A stretch of 64,000 nt of DNA from Saccharospirillum sp043196875 (GCF_043196875.1 NZ_JBEBMX010000004.1:186001-250000), one strand, 5' to 3'; counted from the first letter of the stretch, positions 17,475 through 26,892 are shown. Notes: a model not told the origin generated them from the sequence alone. A program made the numbers and translations.

Positions 17475-18296
17475 ATGCAAACAGCCACCATCGGCTTTCT
17501 TGGTGCCGGCAATATGGCAGGCGCCATTATCAATGGCATGCTCGCCAGTGGCTTTGACGCCAAACGCATTCAGATTTGCGATCGCAACCCGCCCAAGCGC
17601 GACGACTTTGAGCGCAAAGGTTTAGTCACAACCGCCGATGCGGCCGAACTCGTCGCCGCTTGCGATATCCTTGTGCTGGCGGTCAAACCCCAGGTATTGA
17701 AGTCCGTTATTGAGCCCCTGGCACCCGCATTTCAGGCACGGCGTCCCTTGGTGGTCAGCGTGGCTGCCGGCGTCACTGCCGAAAGCATCGACCGCTGGCT
17801 GGGTGGCGATTTCGCCATTGTGCGCACCATGCCCAATACACCTTCGCTGGTTATGACCGGCGCCACCGGCCTGTTCGCTAATAAGCGCGTCAGCGCCGAA
17901 GAACGCACGGCAGTACAGCAGATTTTTGATGGTGTCGGCGCCACCCTCTGGGTCGATAACGAAGACGAATTGCACGCTGTCACCGCCACCAGCGGCAGCG
18001 CACCGGCTTATTTCTTTCGCTTTATGGAAGCCATGCAGAAGGCCGCCGAACACCAAGGTCTGGATGCCGACAGCGCCCGCGCTCTGATCGTCCAGACCGC
18101 CCTGGGTGCCGCCAAGATGGTGCAGGAAACCGGCGAAACGCCGGCCGAACTGCGCCGCAAGGTCTGTTCACCCAATGGCACCACCGAACGCGCCATCCGC
18201 AGTTTCGAGGCAGACGACCTCGATGCGATGGTGGATCGAGCCATGCAAGCTTGTCGTGTGCGCTCAATTGAATTGTCCGAAGAACTGGCTGACTGA
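17475..18296 (+). CDS. proC: pyrroline-5-carboxylate reductase
   Basis: 273 residues from ATG 17475 (AAGGAG six bases upstream). Rossmann motif GFLGAGNMAGAI at the N-terminus, VKPQVLKSVI and the C-terminal dimerisation helices (LRRKVCSPNGTTERAI, the proC signature) are all present. It reduces 1-pyrroline-5-carboxylate to L-proline with NAD(P)H, the last step of proline synthesis. It sits between yggS and yggT, a widely conserved neighbourhood. Confidence 0.95.
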   Translation: MQTATIGFLGAGNMAGAIINGMLASGFDAKRIQICDRNPPKRDDFERKGLVTTADAAELVAACDILVLAVKPQVLKSVIEPLAPAFQARRPLVVSVAAGVTAESIDRWLGGDFAIVRTMPNTPSLVMTGATGLFANKRVSAEERTAVQQIFDGVGATLWVDNEDELHAVTATSGSAPAYFFRFMEAMQKAAEHQGLDADSARALIVQTALGAAKMVQETGETPAELRRKVCSPNGTTERAIRSFEADDLDAMVDRAMQACRVRSIELSEELAD

Positions 18297-18336
18297 GCCT
18301 CGCTCGTTGCCACCGACCGATTAAAAGGAGCCCGAC

Positions 18337-18963
18337 ATGGTGCTGGCTAGTATCGCCGTCCTAATTCTGAAAACCGCCTTCAGTATTGTGCTGATCGCCT
18401 TGATTGCCCGCTTCCTGGCGCAGGTTGCGCGCGCCAATACCTATAACCCTTTGGCCCAGACCGTACTGAAAATCACCAATCCGTTTTTGCTGCCGCTGCG
18501 GCGCATTATTCCCGGCTTTGCCGGTCTCGATATTGCCGCTCTGGTGTGCATCTGGATCGGTCAGTTTGTTTTGGCCCTGGCCATTATTCTGGTGAACGGT
18601 AACAACCCTGTGCCGCATCTGGGTTCGATGGCGGTGCTGTCGTTGTTGGCGGTCGCGGGTCTGCTGATGACGGTGCTGCAATGGAGCATGATCATCGTCG
18701 CCATTGGCAGCTGGATCAGCATGGGTCAACAAAACCCCATGCTCAGTTTTCTGCAGGAACTGGTGGAGCCTTTTGTCGGTCCGTTCCGGCGCTTAAACCT
18801 GCAAATCGGCATGCTCGATTTGTCCTACATCATCGCCTTTCTGGTGCTGATTATTCTGCGCGATTTTATTCTTGGCGGCGTCATCGTGCCGATGACCGGT
18901 CTGTACGACAATAATTTTATTGGCTTTGCCACTGGCGGCATCATGCCGGTGATCGGCCTCTAA
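18337..18963 (+). CDS. yggT: YggT-family membrane protein
   Basis: 208 residues, with two YggT repeats: each has a membrane helix pair around the motif NPLAQTVLKITNPFLLPLRRIIPGF (first copy near 31-60) and NPMLSFLQELVEPFVGPFRRL (second copy near 128-150). Four to six membrane helices in total. Family members are poorly understood; loss affects osmotic or potassium handling in some bacteria. Follows proC by 40 bp with AAGGAG seven bases before ATG, so it is in the same operon. Confidence 0.92.
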   Translation: MVLASIAVLILKTAFSIVLIALIARFLAQVARANTYNPLAQTVLKITNPFLLPLRRIIPGFAGLDIAALVCIWIGQFVLALAIILVNGNNPVPHLGSMAVLSLLAVAGLLMTVLQWSMIIVAIGSWISMGQQNPMLSFLQELVEPFVGPFRRLNLQIGMLDLSYIIAFLVLIILRDFILGGVIVPMTGLYDNNFIGFATGGIMPVIGL

Positions 18964-19024
18964 GCGTTATCGATTCGCCCGCCTGCAACGCGCCGACGGA
19001 ATGAGCTCAACAGGACATCGCTTC

Positions 19025-20176
19025 ATGCCCACAGAAATACCGGCCGACAGTGTCGGCCTGGTCGAACCCCAGACCGCTTTTTTTGATGAGCCGTTGCCAC
19101 TGCGCTCCGGTCGTTCGCTGTCGTCTTATCAACTGGTTTATGAAACCTACGGCACGCTCAATGCCGATCGTTCCAACGCCATTTTGATCTGCCATGCCCT
19201 CTCGGGTCATCACCATGCCGCCGGTTTCCACAGTACCGATGAACGTAAACCCGGCTGGTGGGATGCCTGCATCGGACCGGGCAAAGCCATCGACACCGAG
19301 CGTTATTTTGTGGTGTCACTGAATAACCTCGGCGGTTGTCACGGCTCCACCGGACCCACCGATGTCGATCCGGAAACCGGTCGTCGTTACGGCCCTGATT
19401 TTCCCATCATGGCGGTGCGCGACTGGGTGAAAAGCCAGGCGCGTCTAGCCGATCGTCTGGGCATTGAACAATGGCTGGCGGTGATCGGTGGCAGCCTGGG
19501 CGGCATGCAGGCAATGCGCTGGTCTATCGACTATCCAGAGCGCTTGCGTGGTTGTGCGGTGATCGCCTCGGCGCCCAAATTATCGGCGCAAAATATCGCT
19601 TTTAACGAGGTGGCGCGTCAGGCCATTACCAGCGACCCGGATTTTCACGGCGGCCATTATTATCAGCACGATACGTCACCGCGCCGCGGCTTGATGTTGG
19701 CGCGGATGCTCGGTCATATCACCTATTTGTCGGAAAGCGGCATGCGCGAAAAGTTCGGCCGCGAACTGCGTCAGGGCAAACTGCATTTCAGTTACGATGT
19801 CGATTTCGAAGTCGAATCCTATCTGCGTTATCAGGGTGAAAATTTCTCCGATAATTTTGATGCCAATACTTATTTGCTGATGACCAAGGCACTCGATTAT
19901 TACGACCCGGCCGGTGATCACGATGGTGATCTGGCGCGGTGCCTGTCACAGAGCCAGTGTCGTTTTCTGGTGACTTCCTTCAGCAGCGATTGGCGCTTTA
20001 CGCCGGCGCGCAGTGAAGAAATTGTGCGTGCTTTGGTGCGCGCTAAAAAGCCGGTCAGTTATCTGGAAATTGAGGCGGACCAGGGTCACGATTCGTTTCT
20101 GTTTCCGATTCCCGAGTACGTTAAATTGCTGAGCGGTTTTCTGGCTTCACTGAGCACCGAAGGAGCGCCGGCATGA
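19025..20176 (+). CDS. metX: homoserine O-acyltransferase MetX
   Basis: 383 residues from ATG 19025, whose N-terminus (MPTEIPADSVGLVEPQ) matches Pseudomonas MetX; an upstream ATG at 19001 is less likely. Alpha/beta-hydrolase fold with nucleophile S157 in GGSLGG, D322 in SSDWRFTP and H355 in GHDSF. It activates L-homoserine with an acyl-CoA for methionine synthesis. MetX proteins of proteobacteria may use succinyl-CoA or acetyl-CoA; I cannot decide here. Coupled to metW by an ATGA overlap. Confidence 0.95.
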   Translation: MPTEIPADSVGLVEPQTAFFDEPLPLRSGRSLSSYQLVYETYGTLNADRSNAILICHALSGHHHAAGFHSTDERKPGWWDACIGPGKAIDTERYFVVSLNNLGGCHGSTGPTDVDPETGRRYGPDFPIMAVRDWVKSQARLADRLGIEQWLAVIGGSLGGMQAMRWSIDYPERLRGCAVIASAPKLSAQNIAFNEVARQAITSDPDFHGGHYYQHDTSPRRGLMLARMLGHITYLSESGMREKFGRELRQGKLHFSYDVDFEVESYLRYQGENFSDNFDANTYLLMTKALDYYDPAGDHDGDLARCLSQSQCRFLVTSFSSDWRFTPARSEEIVRALVRAKKPVSYLEIEADQGHDSFLFPIPEYVKLLSGFLASLSTEGAPA

Positions 20177-20775
20177 GTCAAATAGAACGCCCCGATTTCG
20201 ATTTTATCGAACCCTGGATCGAACCCAACAGCCGCGTGCTCGACCTCGGTTGTGGTGACGGCGGCTTGCTCGCCATGCTGCGAGACAACAAAAACGTGCA
20301 CGGTTACGGCCTGGAAATCGATACCGATAATATCGTCGAATGCGTGGCACGCGGCGTCGATGTTATTCATCAGGATCTGGATGCGGGCCTGGACAATTTC
20401 GACGACCAGAGTTTCGATACCGTCATCATGACGCAATCGTTGCAACAGACCACAGCGCCCGATCGCATCGTCGAGGAAATGCTGCGCATCGGCCGCCAGG
20501 CGGTGGTGACTTTTCCCAACTTTGGCCACTGGACCACGCGCGCCTATCTCGGTTTTCGCGGCCGTATGCCGGTATCGGAATCCTTACCCTACGCCTGGTA
20601 CGAGACGCCCAACATTCACTTCTTCACCTTTCGCGATTTCGAAGTACTGTGTCGCGAACGCGGCATAAAAATTCTCACCCGAGCGGTGGTGGATCGCAAT
20701 CACCAGGCCAACTGGAAGATGCGCATGCTGCCCAACCTGCTCGGTGAAATTGCGCTCTATCACATCAGCCGGTGA
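20173..20775 (+). CDS. metW: methionine biosynthesis protein MetW
   Basis: 200 residues, a SAM-methyltransferase fold with the glycine-rich VLDLGCGDGGLLAML motif near residues 19-33 and DTVIMTQSLQQT further on. MetW is needed together with MetX for homoserine acylation in pseudomonads and related bacteria, apparently as a partner of MetX rather than a proven methyltransferase. Overlaps metX by four bases. Confidence 0.93.
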   Translation: MSQIERPDFDFIEPWIEPNSRVLDLGCGDGGLLAMLRDNKNVHGYGLEIDTDNIVECVARGVDVIHQDLDAGLDNFDDQSFDTVIMTQSLQQTTAPDRIVEEMLRIGRQAVVTFPNFGHWTTRAYLGFRGRMPVSESLPYAWYETPNIHFFTFRDFEVLCRERGIKILTRAVVDRNHQANWKMRMLPNLLGEIALYHISR

Positions 20776-20780
20776 TCGCC

Positions 20781-21224
20781 ATGATTCGTTCTGTCTTCTT
20801 TATTGCACTGTTCGGTGTGCTGTCATTGACTGCCCAGGCCGAACAAAAAGTCGTCTTCAATGGCGACTACGAACTGCACTACATCGTCTTTAATTCGACC
20901 ATGTTGCAGCCAGAGATCGCGCGTCAATACAACCTGCCTCGCGCCGGTCGCAGCGCCATCGTTAACCTCTCGGTTTTGCAACAGCAGGACGATGGCGTGG
21001 CCACGCCCGTTGAAGCAACGGTCAGCCTGAGCGTGCGTGATTTACTCGGCCAACAACGCAACATTGAACTGGACGTCGTACGTGAACAAAACGCCATCTA
21101 TCACCTGGGCATCGTGCGTTTGCTCGACCGTGAAATGCTCTGGTTTGATATCAACGTCGAGATTCCCGGCGAACGCGATTACGAGTTTAGCTTCAGCAAA
21201 GAAATGTGGGAGGAAGACGCATGA
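20781..21224 (+). CDS. periplasmic DUF4426 protein
   Basis: 147 residues from ATG 20781. Signal peptide of about 20 residues (MIRSVFFIALFGVLSLTAQA, cut before EQ), then a beta-rich domain with YELHYIVFNSTMLQPEIARQ, the DUF4426 signature. Its function is unknown. It is conserved between metW and rdgB in pseudomonads and relatives, as here. A GTG at 20772 overlapping the metW stop is an alternative start. Its end overlaps rdgB (ATGA). Confidence 0.85.
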   Translation: MIRSVFFIALFGVLSLTAQAEQKVVFNGDYELHYIVFNSTMLQPEIARQYNLPRAGRSAIVNLSVLQQQDDGVATPVEATVSLSVRDLLGQQRNIELDVVREQNAIYHLGIVRLLDREMLWFDINVEIPGERDYEFSFSKEMWEEDA

Positions 21225-21835
21225 GCAGCGCCTGGGTACTGGCCTCCGGTAACGCCGGCAAACTGCGCGAATTCCGCCACTTGCTGGAGCCGCTGTCGAT
21301 CGATATTCAACCCCAGGGCGAACTGGGCGTGACCGACGCCGACGAAACTGGCCTGAGCTTTATCGAAAACGCCATCCTCAAGGCCCGCCATGCCGCAGCG
21401 GCCACCGGACGACCGGCCTTGGCCGACGATTCCGGCCTGGAAGTGGACGCACTCAACGGCGAGCCGGGTATTTATTCAGCGCGTTATGCATTGCGCGCCG
21501 GCGGCGAAAAAAGCGATGCCGCCAATATCGAACGATTGCTGCGTGAACTCGACGGCGTACCTACCGAACAACGCAGCGCTCGCTTTCAATGTGTGCTCGC
21601 GGTGTTGCGTCACGCTACCGATCCGACCCCGCTGATCGTGCAACGCAGCTGGGAAGGTCGCATTCTGGAAACCCCATCCGGCAGCGATGGCTTTGGTTAC
21701 GATCCGGTGTTTTTTGTGCCCGAACTGGGCAAGACGGCGGCCGAACTGGATAAGGCCACTAAGAACAAAGTGTCGCATCGCGGCCAGGCGCTGGCAGCCT
21801 TGTTGCCGCTGCTGCGTGATCGTTTCGGTCTATGA
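21221..21835 (+). CDS. rdgB: RdgB/HAM1 non-canonical purine NTP pyrophosphatase
   Basis: 204 residues from ATG 21221 (GGAGGA upstream). N-terminal VLASGNAGKLREF is the substrate-binding signature, with LADDSGLEVDALNGEPGIYSARYA and SDGFGYDPVFFVPE following. It hydrolyses dITP, XTP and ITP to monophosphates so that deaminated purines do not enter DNA. Coupled by ATGA overlaps to both neighbours. Confidence 0.95.
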   Translation: MSSAWVLASGNAGKLREFRHLLEPLSIDIQPQGELGVTDADETGLSFIENAILKARHAAAATGRPALADDSGLEVDALNGEPGIYSARYALRAGGEKSDAANIERLLRELDGVPTEQRSARFQCVLAVLRHATDPTPLIVQRSWEGRILETPSGSDGFGYDPVFFVPELGKTAAELDKATKNKVSHRGQALAALLPLLRDRFGL

Positions 21836-22989
21836 CACCCCAGTCGTCAACGCTGCCACCACTGTCGGTTTATGTGCACGTGCCCTGGTGCGTGCGCAAA
21901 TGTCCCTACTGCGATTTCAATTCCCACGCTCTGGATCCCAGCGCCATTCCCGAGGCCGACTATTTAGCACGGTTGATCGAAGACCTGGAGCAGGACGCAC
22001 CTCTGGCGCAAGGCCGCGCGGTGCATTCGGTGTTCTTTGGTGGCGGCACGCCGAGTCTGCTCAGCGCTGAAACCATCGGCGCCATTCTCGACGCGCTGCA
22101 TCAGCATTTGGGTTTGGCCGAGGATTGCGAAATCACCCTGGAAGCCAACCCAGGCACCATCGATGAAAGTCGTTTTAGCGGTTTGCGCGCGGCCGGTGTG
22201 AATCGCTTATCCATCGGCGTGCAGAGTTTTCAGGCGCACCAGTTGGAACGTCTGGGCCGTATCCACGATCCGGATCAGGCGGTGCACGCAATCGAACGCG
22301 CCCGCGAAGCAGGCTTCGATAATTTTAATATCGATTTGATGCATGGCTTGCCGGAACAAAGCGAAGCCGATGCACTGGCTGACCTCGATCGCGCTATCGT
22401 CTTGAACCCGACGCACCTGAGTTGGTACCAACTGACCATCGAACCCAATACCGAATTCTACCGACGTCCGCCAGAACTGCCGGTGGATGATACGCTCTGG
22501 GCGATTCAGGAAGCCGGCCAGCAACGCCTTAAAGAAGCTGGTTTTGCGCAGTACGAAGTCTCGGCTTACGCCCGCGATGACAAGCGCTGCCGGCACAATC
22601 TCAATTACTGGGGTTATGGCGACTATTTAGGATTGGGCCCGGGCGCGCACGGTAAAATCACCCAAACCGATCCGTTCGTTATTCGCCGCACCCGTAAAAC
22701 CCGGCTGCCGAAAGATTATCTGGACCGCTCACGACTGCTGCTGCGTCAGGAAGAAGAGGTCAGCGCTGAAGACCGGCCGTTCGACTATTTCATCAACAGT
22801 CTGCGCCTGGTCGAAGGCATGCCGCTGGACCATTTTGAGGTCGCCACCGGCCTGGATCGCGCTACACTGGAACCGACTCTAAGCCAGTTGCAGCAACAAA
22901 ATTTACTGACCATCGAGGCTGGACGCTTGCGTACTACACCCCAAGGTTTTCTATACTTAAATGACATTCTTGCCGAGTGGCTGGCATGA
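21832..22989 (+). CDS. hemW: heme chaperone HemW (radical SAM)
   Basis: 385 residues. Radical-SAM cysteines C20, C24 and C27 (PWCVRKCPYCDFNSH); the additional cysteine-type SPASM-like domain is absent as expected, and the C-terminal HemN_C domain (FDYFINSLRLVEGMPL) is present. Once called coproporphyrinogen oxidase, the family is now known as a heme-transfer protein. Starts inside the rdgB stop and overlaps waaA. Confidence 0.93.
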   Translation: MTPQSSTLPPLSVYVHVPWCVRKCPYCDFNSHALDPSAIPEADYLARLIEDLEQDAPLAQGRAVHSVFFGGGTPSLLSAETIGAILDALHQHLGLAEDCEITLEANPGTIDESRFSGLRAAGVNRLSIGVQSFQAHQLERLGRIHDPDQAVHAIERAREAGFDNFNIDLMHGLPEQSEADALADLDRAIVLNPTHLSWYQLTIEPNTEFYRRPPELPVDDTLWAIQEAGQQRLKEAGFAQYEVSAYARDDKRCRHNLNYWGYGDYLGLGPGAHGKITQTDPFVIRRTRKTRLPKDYLDRSRLLLRQEEEVSAEDRPFDYFINSLRLVEGMPLDHFEVATGLDRATLEPTLSQLQQQNLLTIEAGRLRTTPQGFLYLNDILAEWLA

Positions 22990-24317
22990 GCACTCTAGCG
23001 CGCCACCTCTATTCGCTGCTGTTTTATCTGCTGACGCCGCTGCTGTTGGTGCGCGTCTGGCTGCGCGGTCGCACCCTGCCGGCTTATCGCAAACGTCTGG
23101 GTGAGCGTTTTGGTCACTGGCCCAAAATACCGGCCGGTGCGCTCTGGGTGCATTCGGTCAGCGTCGGTGAAACCATCGCTGCCAAGCCGTTAATTGAACG
23201 CTGGCTTGAGCGCCATCCAGGTATGCCGGTTTTGGTCACGACGATGACACCCACCGGTTCCGAAACCGTTAAAGCGCAATTCGGCGACAGCGTTTATCAC
23301 GCCTATCTGCCCTGGGATTTACCGCACGTACAGCGGCGTCTGCTCAAGCGCCTGCAACCGCGTGCGCTGGTGATCATCGAGACCGAGCTGTGGCCCAACC
23401 TGTTACACGCCTGCAAACAGGCCAAAGTACCGGTACTGCTGGCCAATGGCCGCCTGTCCGAGCGTTCCTTGCGCGGCTATCAGCGACTGAGCGCTTTGAT
23501 CGGCCCGATGATGCGCCAGCTCGATGGTGTCGCGGCCCAACACGCACCCGATGCCGAACGCTTTGCTGAACTGGGCATCGACAGCAAACGCATCGAAGTC
23601 ACCGGTTCGATTAAATTCGATTTACCGCTGACGCCGGAACTGCACAGCCGCATCGACACCTATCGTCAGCAGCTGTCTGGCCGGCCGGTCTGGGTGGCAG
23701 CGAGCACCCATGCCGGTGAAGAAGAAACGCTGCTCAAGGTGCATCGTGATATTCGCGCCAAACTGCCCGATGCTCTGTTGATTCTGGTGCCCCGTCATCC
23801 CGATCGTTTCGATGCGGTTGCCGATTTGCTCGATCGCGAACGCTGGCGCTACAGCCGCCGCTCACGCACGGGTCAGCCGCGCAAAAATGATGCGGTCTTT
23901 CTGGGCGATACGCTGGGTGAATTGCTGCTGTTTTACGGCGTGGCGCATGTCTCGGTGATCGGCAACACCTTCAACGAAGGCGGTGGCCATAACCCCATCG
24001 AACCGGCGGCGCTGGCCAAGCCCATTCTGCTGGGCCCGAGCTTTATCAACTTCCAATCCATCGTCGATGCAATGCTTAAAGAGCACTGTCTGGTGACGGT
24101 CGAAAACAGTACAGAACTGACCCAGCGCCTGCTCGGCCTGCTGCAAAGCCAGGATTTGCGCGACACCTACGGCCAACGCGCCTATCTGTTTTTCCAGCAG
24201 CAACAGGGTGCCTTGCGACGCTTGGAAAGCTGGATCGAAAAGCACCTGGATTTGAATCCAGACAGCGACCCGAGCAGCGCCTCACGCGACATTCGTCCGC
24301 TGCGCACCGGCCACTGA
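22986..24317 (+). CDS. waaA: 3-deoxy-D-manno-octulosonic acid transferase
   Basis: 443 residues from ATG 22986. An N-terminal membrane anchor (about 8-25, SLLFYLLTPLLLVRVWL) and a GT-B glycosyltransferase fold with VHSVSVGET near residues 52-60, ETELWPNLL, and late NTFNEGGGHNPIEPAALAKPILLGPS. WaaA adds Kdo residues to lipid IVA in lipopolysaccharide synthesis at the cytoplasmic face of the inner membrane. The hemW overlap suggests co-transcription. Convergent with the next gene, 7 bp between stops. Confidence 0.95.
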   Translation: MSTLARHLYSLLFYLLTPLLLVRVWLRGRTLPAYRKRLGERFGHWPKIPAGALWVHSVSVGETIAAKPLIERWLERHPGMPVLVTTMTPTGSETVKAQFGDSVYHAYLPWDLPHVQRRLLKRLQPRALVIIETELWPNLLHACKQAKVPVLLANGRLSERSLRGYQRLSALIGPMMRQLDGVAAQHAPDAERFAELGIDSKRIEVTGSIKFDLPLTPELHSRIDTYRQQLSGRPVWVAASTHAGEEETLLKVHRDIRAKLPDALLILVPRHPDRFDAVADLLDRERWRYSRRSRTGQPRKNDAVFLGDTLGELLLFYGVAHVSVIGNTFNEGGGHNPIEPAALAKPILLGPSFINFQSIVDAMLKEHCLVTVENSTELTQRLLGLLQSQDLRDTYGQRAYLFFQQQQGALRRLESWIEKHLDLNPDSDPSSASRDIRPLRTGH

Positions 24318-24324
24318 CACTCGG

Positions 24325-24990
24325 TTAAAGCGCCTTTGGCCAGGCTTTCGTCAAGGCTCGACCACAGCCATGAAATGCCTGGCCGTCCAGGGTAACGACT
24401 GCCGTCCAATCGAAATCTTCGCCACTCATGCTGTCCTGACAAGGCACCGGCTCCAGATGAATGATCAATTCGGTCACCTCACCGCTTATATCGTAACTAA
24501 TGCCTGGCCCGACGGCCTTGGCTTCAGGCAGCGGGGTGACGGTTCGTACCTGGCCGTAGTCGGTTAACAAATGCGCCTCGCGATCGCTCAACTCCAATAG
24601 CCAGCCCGGCTCGTTGCCTAAGGCACGAAAGTTGACCGGATAACGCCCGAGCGTATCGCGTGGCGCCCGGGCTTCGTTGAGCTGGCACTCGGTTTTGGCC
24701 TGGCCGGGCAACGTCAGCAAGGCGTGATTGCCTCTATCCCAGAACTCCACATCCTCACCGACAAAACGCGCTCCGGAAGCCGAGCGCGCCTGGCTCAGTT
24801 CAACCGGTCCGTCGGGTAAATACAGCCGGGCATCCTCGGCACTGAGGTAATAAAAACTGACACTGGTCTGAGCGCATTCAAAAACACTCAAACTGGCTTG
24901 ATCCGTGGTTTCGGTAACGGGCTCGCGACTGGCACAACCGGCCAGGATCCCAAGCAAAACACACCCAGCTAACACCCTGCCTTTATTCAA
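24325..24990 (-). CDS. MliC-like/COG3650 lipoprotein
   Basis: 221 residues from TTG 24990, with AAGGAG six bases upstream. The lipobox LAGC lies near residues 16-19, so the protein is anchored in a membrane by lipid. The first half (FECAQTSVSFYYLSAEDARLYLPDGP ... ASGARFVGEDVEFWDRGNHALLTL) looks like the MliC lysozyme-inhibitor domain; the second half (NFRALGNEPGWLLELSD ... ELIIHLEPVPCQDSMSGEDFDWTAVVTL) is the COG3650 domain. MliC proteins block C-type lysozyme; inhibition by this protein is inference. Confidence 0.8.
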   Translation of the reverse strand: MNKGRVLAGCVLLGILAGCASREPVTETTDQASLSVFECAQTSVSFYYLSAEDARLYLPDGPVELSQARSASGARFVGEDVEFWDRGNHALLTLPGQAKTECQLNEARAPRDTLGRYPVNFRALGNEPGWLLELSDREAHLLTDYGQVRTVTPLPEAKAVGPGISYDISGEVTELIIHLEPVPCQDSMSGEDFDWTAVVTLDGQAFHGCGRALTKAWPKAL

Positions 24991-25112
24991 AACCCTCTCC
25001 TTGTAGGATGATTAGGATGCTTCCAGCATGCCTGTCGCCGGGTGCTAATTGAAGTGCGCGTTATAAAGAGGGTGACGTCGGTCATACCGGTGCGCACAAA
25101 AAACCGCAGCCA

Positions 25113-25140
25113 CAAAAAAAGGCCGCCGAGGCGACCTTTT
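25113..25140 (-). terminator. rho-independent terminator after the cold-shock gene
   Basis: On the minus strand a GC stem AGGTCGCC / GGCGGCCT with a tiny TC loop is followed by a run of seven T. It lies 27 bp beyond the cold-shock stop. Confidence 0.85.
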
Positions 25141-25167
25141 ATGGAATGGGGTAAACCGATTAGGGTT

Positions 25168-25374
25168 TTAAATAACTTCGACGTCAGAGGCTTGAGGACC
25201 TTTCTGACCTTCAGTGATGGTGAACTGAACGGCTTGGCCTTCAGCCAGAGTGCGGAAACCGTCACCCTTGATGGCGCTGAAGTGAACGAAAACGTCTTTG
25301 CCGCCTTCCACTTCAATGAAGCCGAAGCCTTTGGTTTCGTTAAACCATTTTACTTTGCCAGTCTGTACAGACAT
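25168..25374 (-). CDS. CspA-family cold-shock protein
   Basis: 68 residues from ATG 25374 (AGGAG six bases upstream). A single OB-fold cold-shock domain with RNP1 (KGFGFIEVE) and RNP2 (DVFVHFSAI) motifs. It binds single-stranded RNA or DNA and melts mRNA structure. The frame is open upstream to 25476 but those residues are not part of the family. The predicted leader of about 145 nt is long, as in cold-regulated csp genes, but cold induction is not provable here. Confidence 0.93.
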   Translation of the reverse strand: MSVQTGKVKWFNETKGFGFIEVEGGKDVFVHFSAIKGDGFRTLAEGQAVQFTITEGQKGPQASDVEVI

Positions 25375-25525
25375 TGCTTTCTCCTGGAAGAGGATGCGAT
25401 GTATTTCGGACAGCGCTCGAGCCAGAGCAATCCAGACAGTCGCTGCCGGTAAAGATAACGTCTTACTTACGCGCAACCTGCTTAGGGAACTTCTTCAGAG
25501 TACGACAAAGTCTCACCGGGTCTTG

Positions 25526-25554
25526 CTTATAAGTATTGCGACAATCTTTTACAA
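25526..25554 (-). promoter_or_regulatory. sigma-70 promoter of the cold-shock gene
   Basis: On the minus strand a -35 TTGTAA (25549-25554) and -10 TATAAG (25526-25531) are spaced by 17 bp, giving a start of transcription near 25519 and a leader of about 145 nt. Confidence 0.65.
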
Positions 25555-25703
25555 AGCTCACTTTAGCGAAGCCAAATCGGATGTAAAGTACTTTTTAGCG
25601 CCCCGAAAAGCCGCCAAAGTCGCTTAACAGCGCCGTTCTCACCCGCTTTCTGAGCGTTGTTCGACAACTATCTGATATTGCTCGTTTTTTCACCAATTGC
25701 GAG

Positions 25704-25742
25704 TCACGCCCGACCCAAAAACAGCTTGCTGGCCGGGCGTGA
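25704..25742. other. hairpin in the rsgA-csp intergenic region
   Basis: Perfect 9-bp inverted repeat TCACGCCCG / CGGGCGTGA with a 21-nt loop, just after the rsgA stop. No adjacent T run is present on the transcribed strand, so it is not a classic terminator. The rest of the 25375-25775 region shows only the csp promoter. Confidence 0.4.
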
Positions 25743-25775
25743 ATTTCTAATGACAGCCGACTAGCGACGGTCAAC

Positions 25776-26843
25776 TCAGTCGGTTTTTTTGGCCCGTTGC
25801 TGGTCTTGCACCACGCGCTTAGCCATCTTGCTGAACGCCTTGTGGCGACGCCGTTGCTGCCACTTGGTTTCGCTGGCCTGGGCGGTTTCACGCTGCAGTT
25901 TTTGATAGGAACGCAGCCGCCGGGCATCCAACTCGCTCGACGCCACGGCCGCCTCTATCGCACAGCCGGCGTCACCTTGATGCGAACAGTCGCCGAAACG
26001 ACACTGCTGCGCCAGCGCTTCAATATCATCGAACAGGGCGCTGACACCCTCGGTCGCCTCACCCAAACGCAACTCACGCATGCCCGGCGTATCCATGATC
26101 CAGGCGCCCAGAGGCGTGCGTTCCATCTGTCGTTGAGTGGTGGTGTGCCGGCCTTTGGCGTCGTCTTCGCGAATGGCCGCAGTGGCATAGCGCGCCTCGC
26201 CGATCAGGCTGTTGGTGAGCGTGGTTTTGCCAACGCCGGACGACCCTACCAAGGCCAGACTCTGACCCCGCATCAACCAGGGTGACAGCGCATCAACCGA
26301 CCAGCTTTGGCGGGCATCGAGACAGACCACCGGCAAATCCGAACGCAGCGACTGCGCCTGATCACGCAGTGCGTCAGCGTCCGCGCTCAAATCCGCCTTG
26401 GTCAGTACGATCACCGGATCGACACCCGCATCCAGCGCCAAGGCCAGATAGCGCTCCAGCCGCGACAAATTAAAGTCGGCATTGCACGAGGCGACGATCA
26501 GCAAGGTGTCGAGATTGGCTGCGATCAACTGAGGCTTCGGCTCAGAGCCCGAGGCGGTGCGCCGCAACAGCGTCTGCCGCTGCAGCAAGCGTTGTGGTTC
26601 ACCACTGACAGCATCGAGCCACAGCCAATCGCCCAGCGTCGGGCGATCTTCGGCCTCGGCGTGGCGAAAAGCGCCGCTGATCATCCAGCTGTGTGCGCCC
26701 GTTTCGTCGAGCCATTCCAGACGATCGCGATGCACCGCCGTCACTCTGGCCGGCCGGCCATTGGACAGTTCGTCGAGACTCAGTTGTTGTTGAAATACCG
26801 GTCGCCAGCCGAGGTCGGCCAGCGTTAATAATGCAGAAGTCAT
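25776..26843 (-). CDS. rsgA: ribosome small-subunit biogenesis GTPase RsgA
   Basis: 355 residues. N-terminal OB-fold, then a circularly permuted GTPase with G4 (VLTKADL) before G1 (GSSGVGKTT) and G3 (DTPGMRE), and a zinc finger CRFGDCSHQGDAGCAI. The permuted order is diagnostic. RsgA tests the decoding centre of the maturing 30S subunit and is released by GTP hydrolysis. This copy is not next to orn or psd as in many gammaproteobacteria, so it may be a second copy. The basic C-terminus (KWQQRRRHKAFSKMAKRV) probably contacts rRNA. Confidence 0.9.
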   Translation of the reverse strand: MTSALLTLADLGWRPVFQQQLSLDELSNGRPARVTAVHRDRLEWLDETGAHSWMISGAFRHAEAEDRPTLGDWLWLDAVSGEPQRLLQRQTLLRRTASGSEPKPQLIAANLDTLLIVASCNADFNLSRLERYLALALDAGVDPVIVLTKADLSADADALRDQAQSLRSDLPVVCLDARQSWSVDALSPWLMRGQSLALVGSSGVGKTTLTNSLIGEARYATAAIREDDAKGRHTTTQRQMERTPLGAWIMDTPGMRELRLGEATEGVSALFDDIEALAQQCRFGDCSHQGDAGCAIEAAVASSELDARRLRSYQKLQRETAQASETKWQQRRRHKAFSKMAKRVVQDQQRAKKTD

Positions 26844-26892
26844 GAGGGTTTCCCTTCACGGAGCCAGCGTCAAACTGGCATTAACAGGCTAA

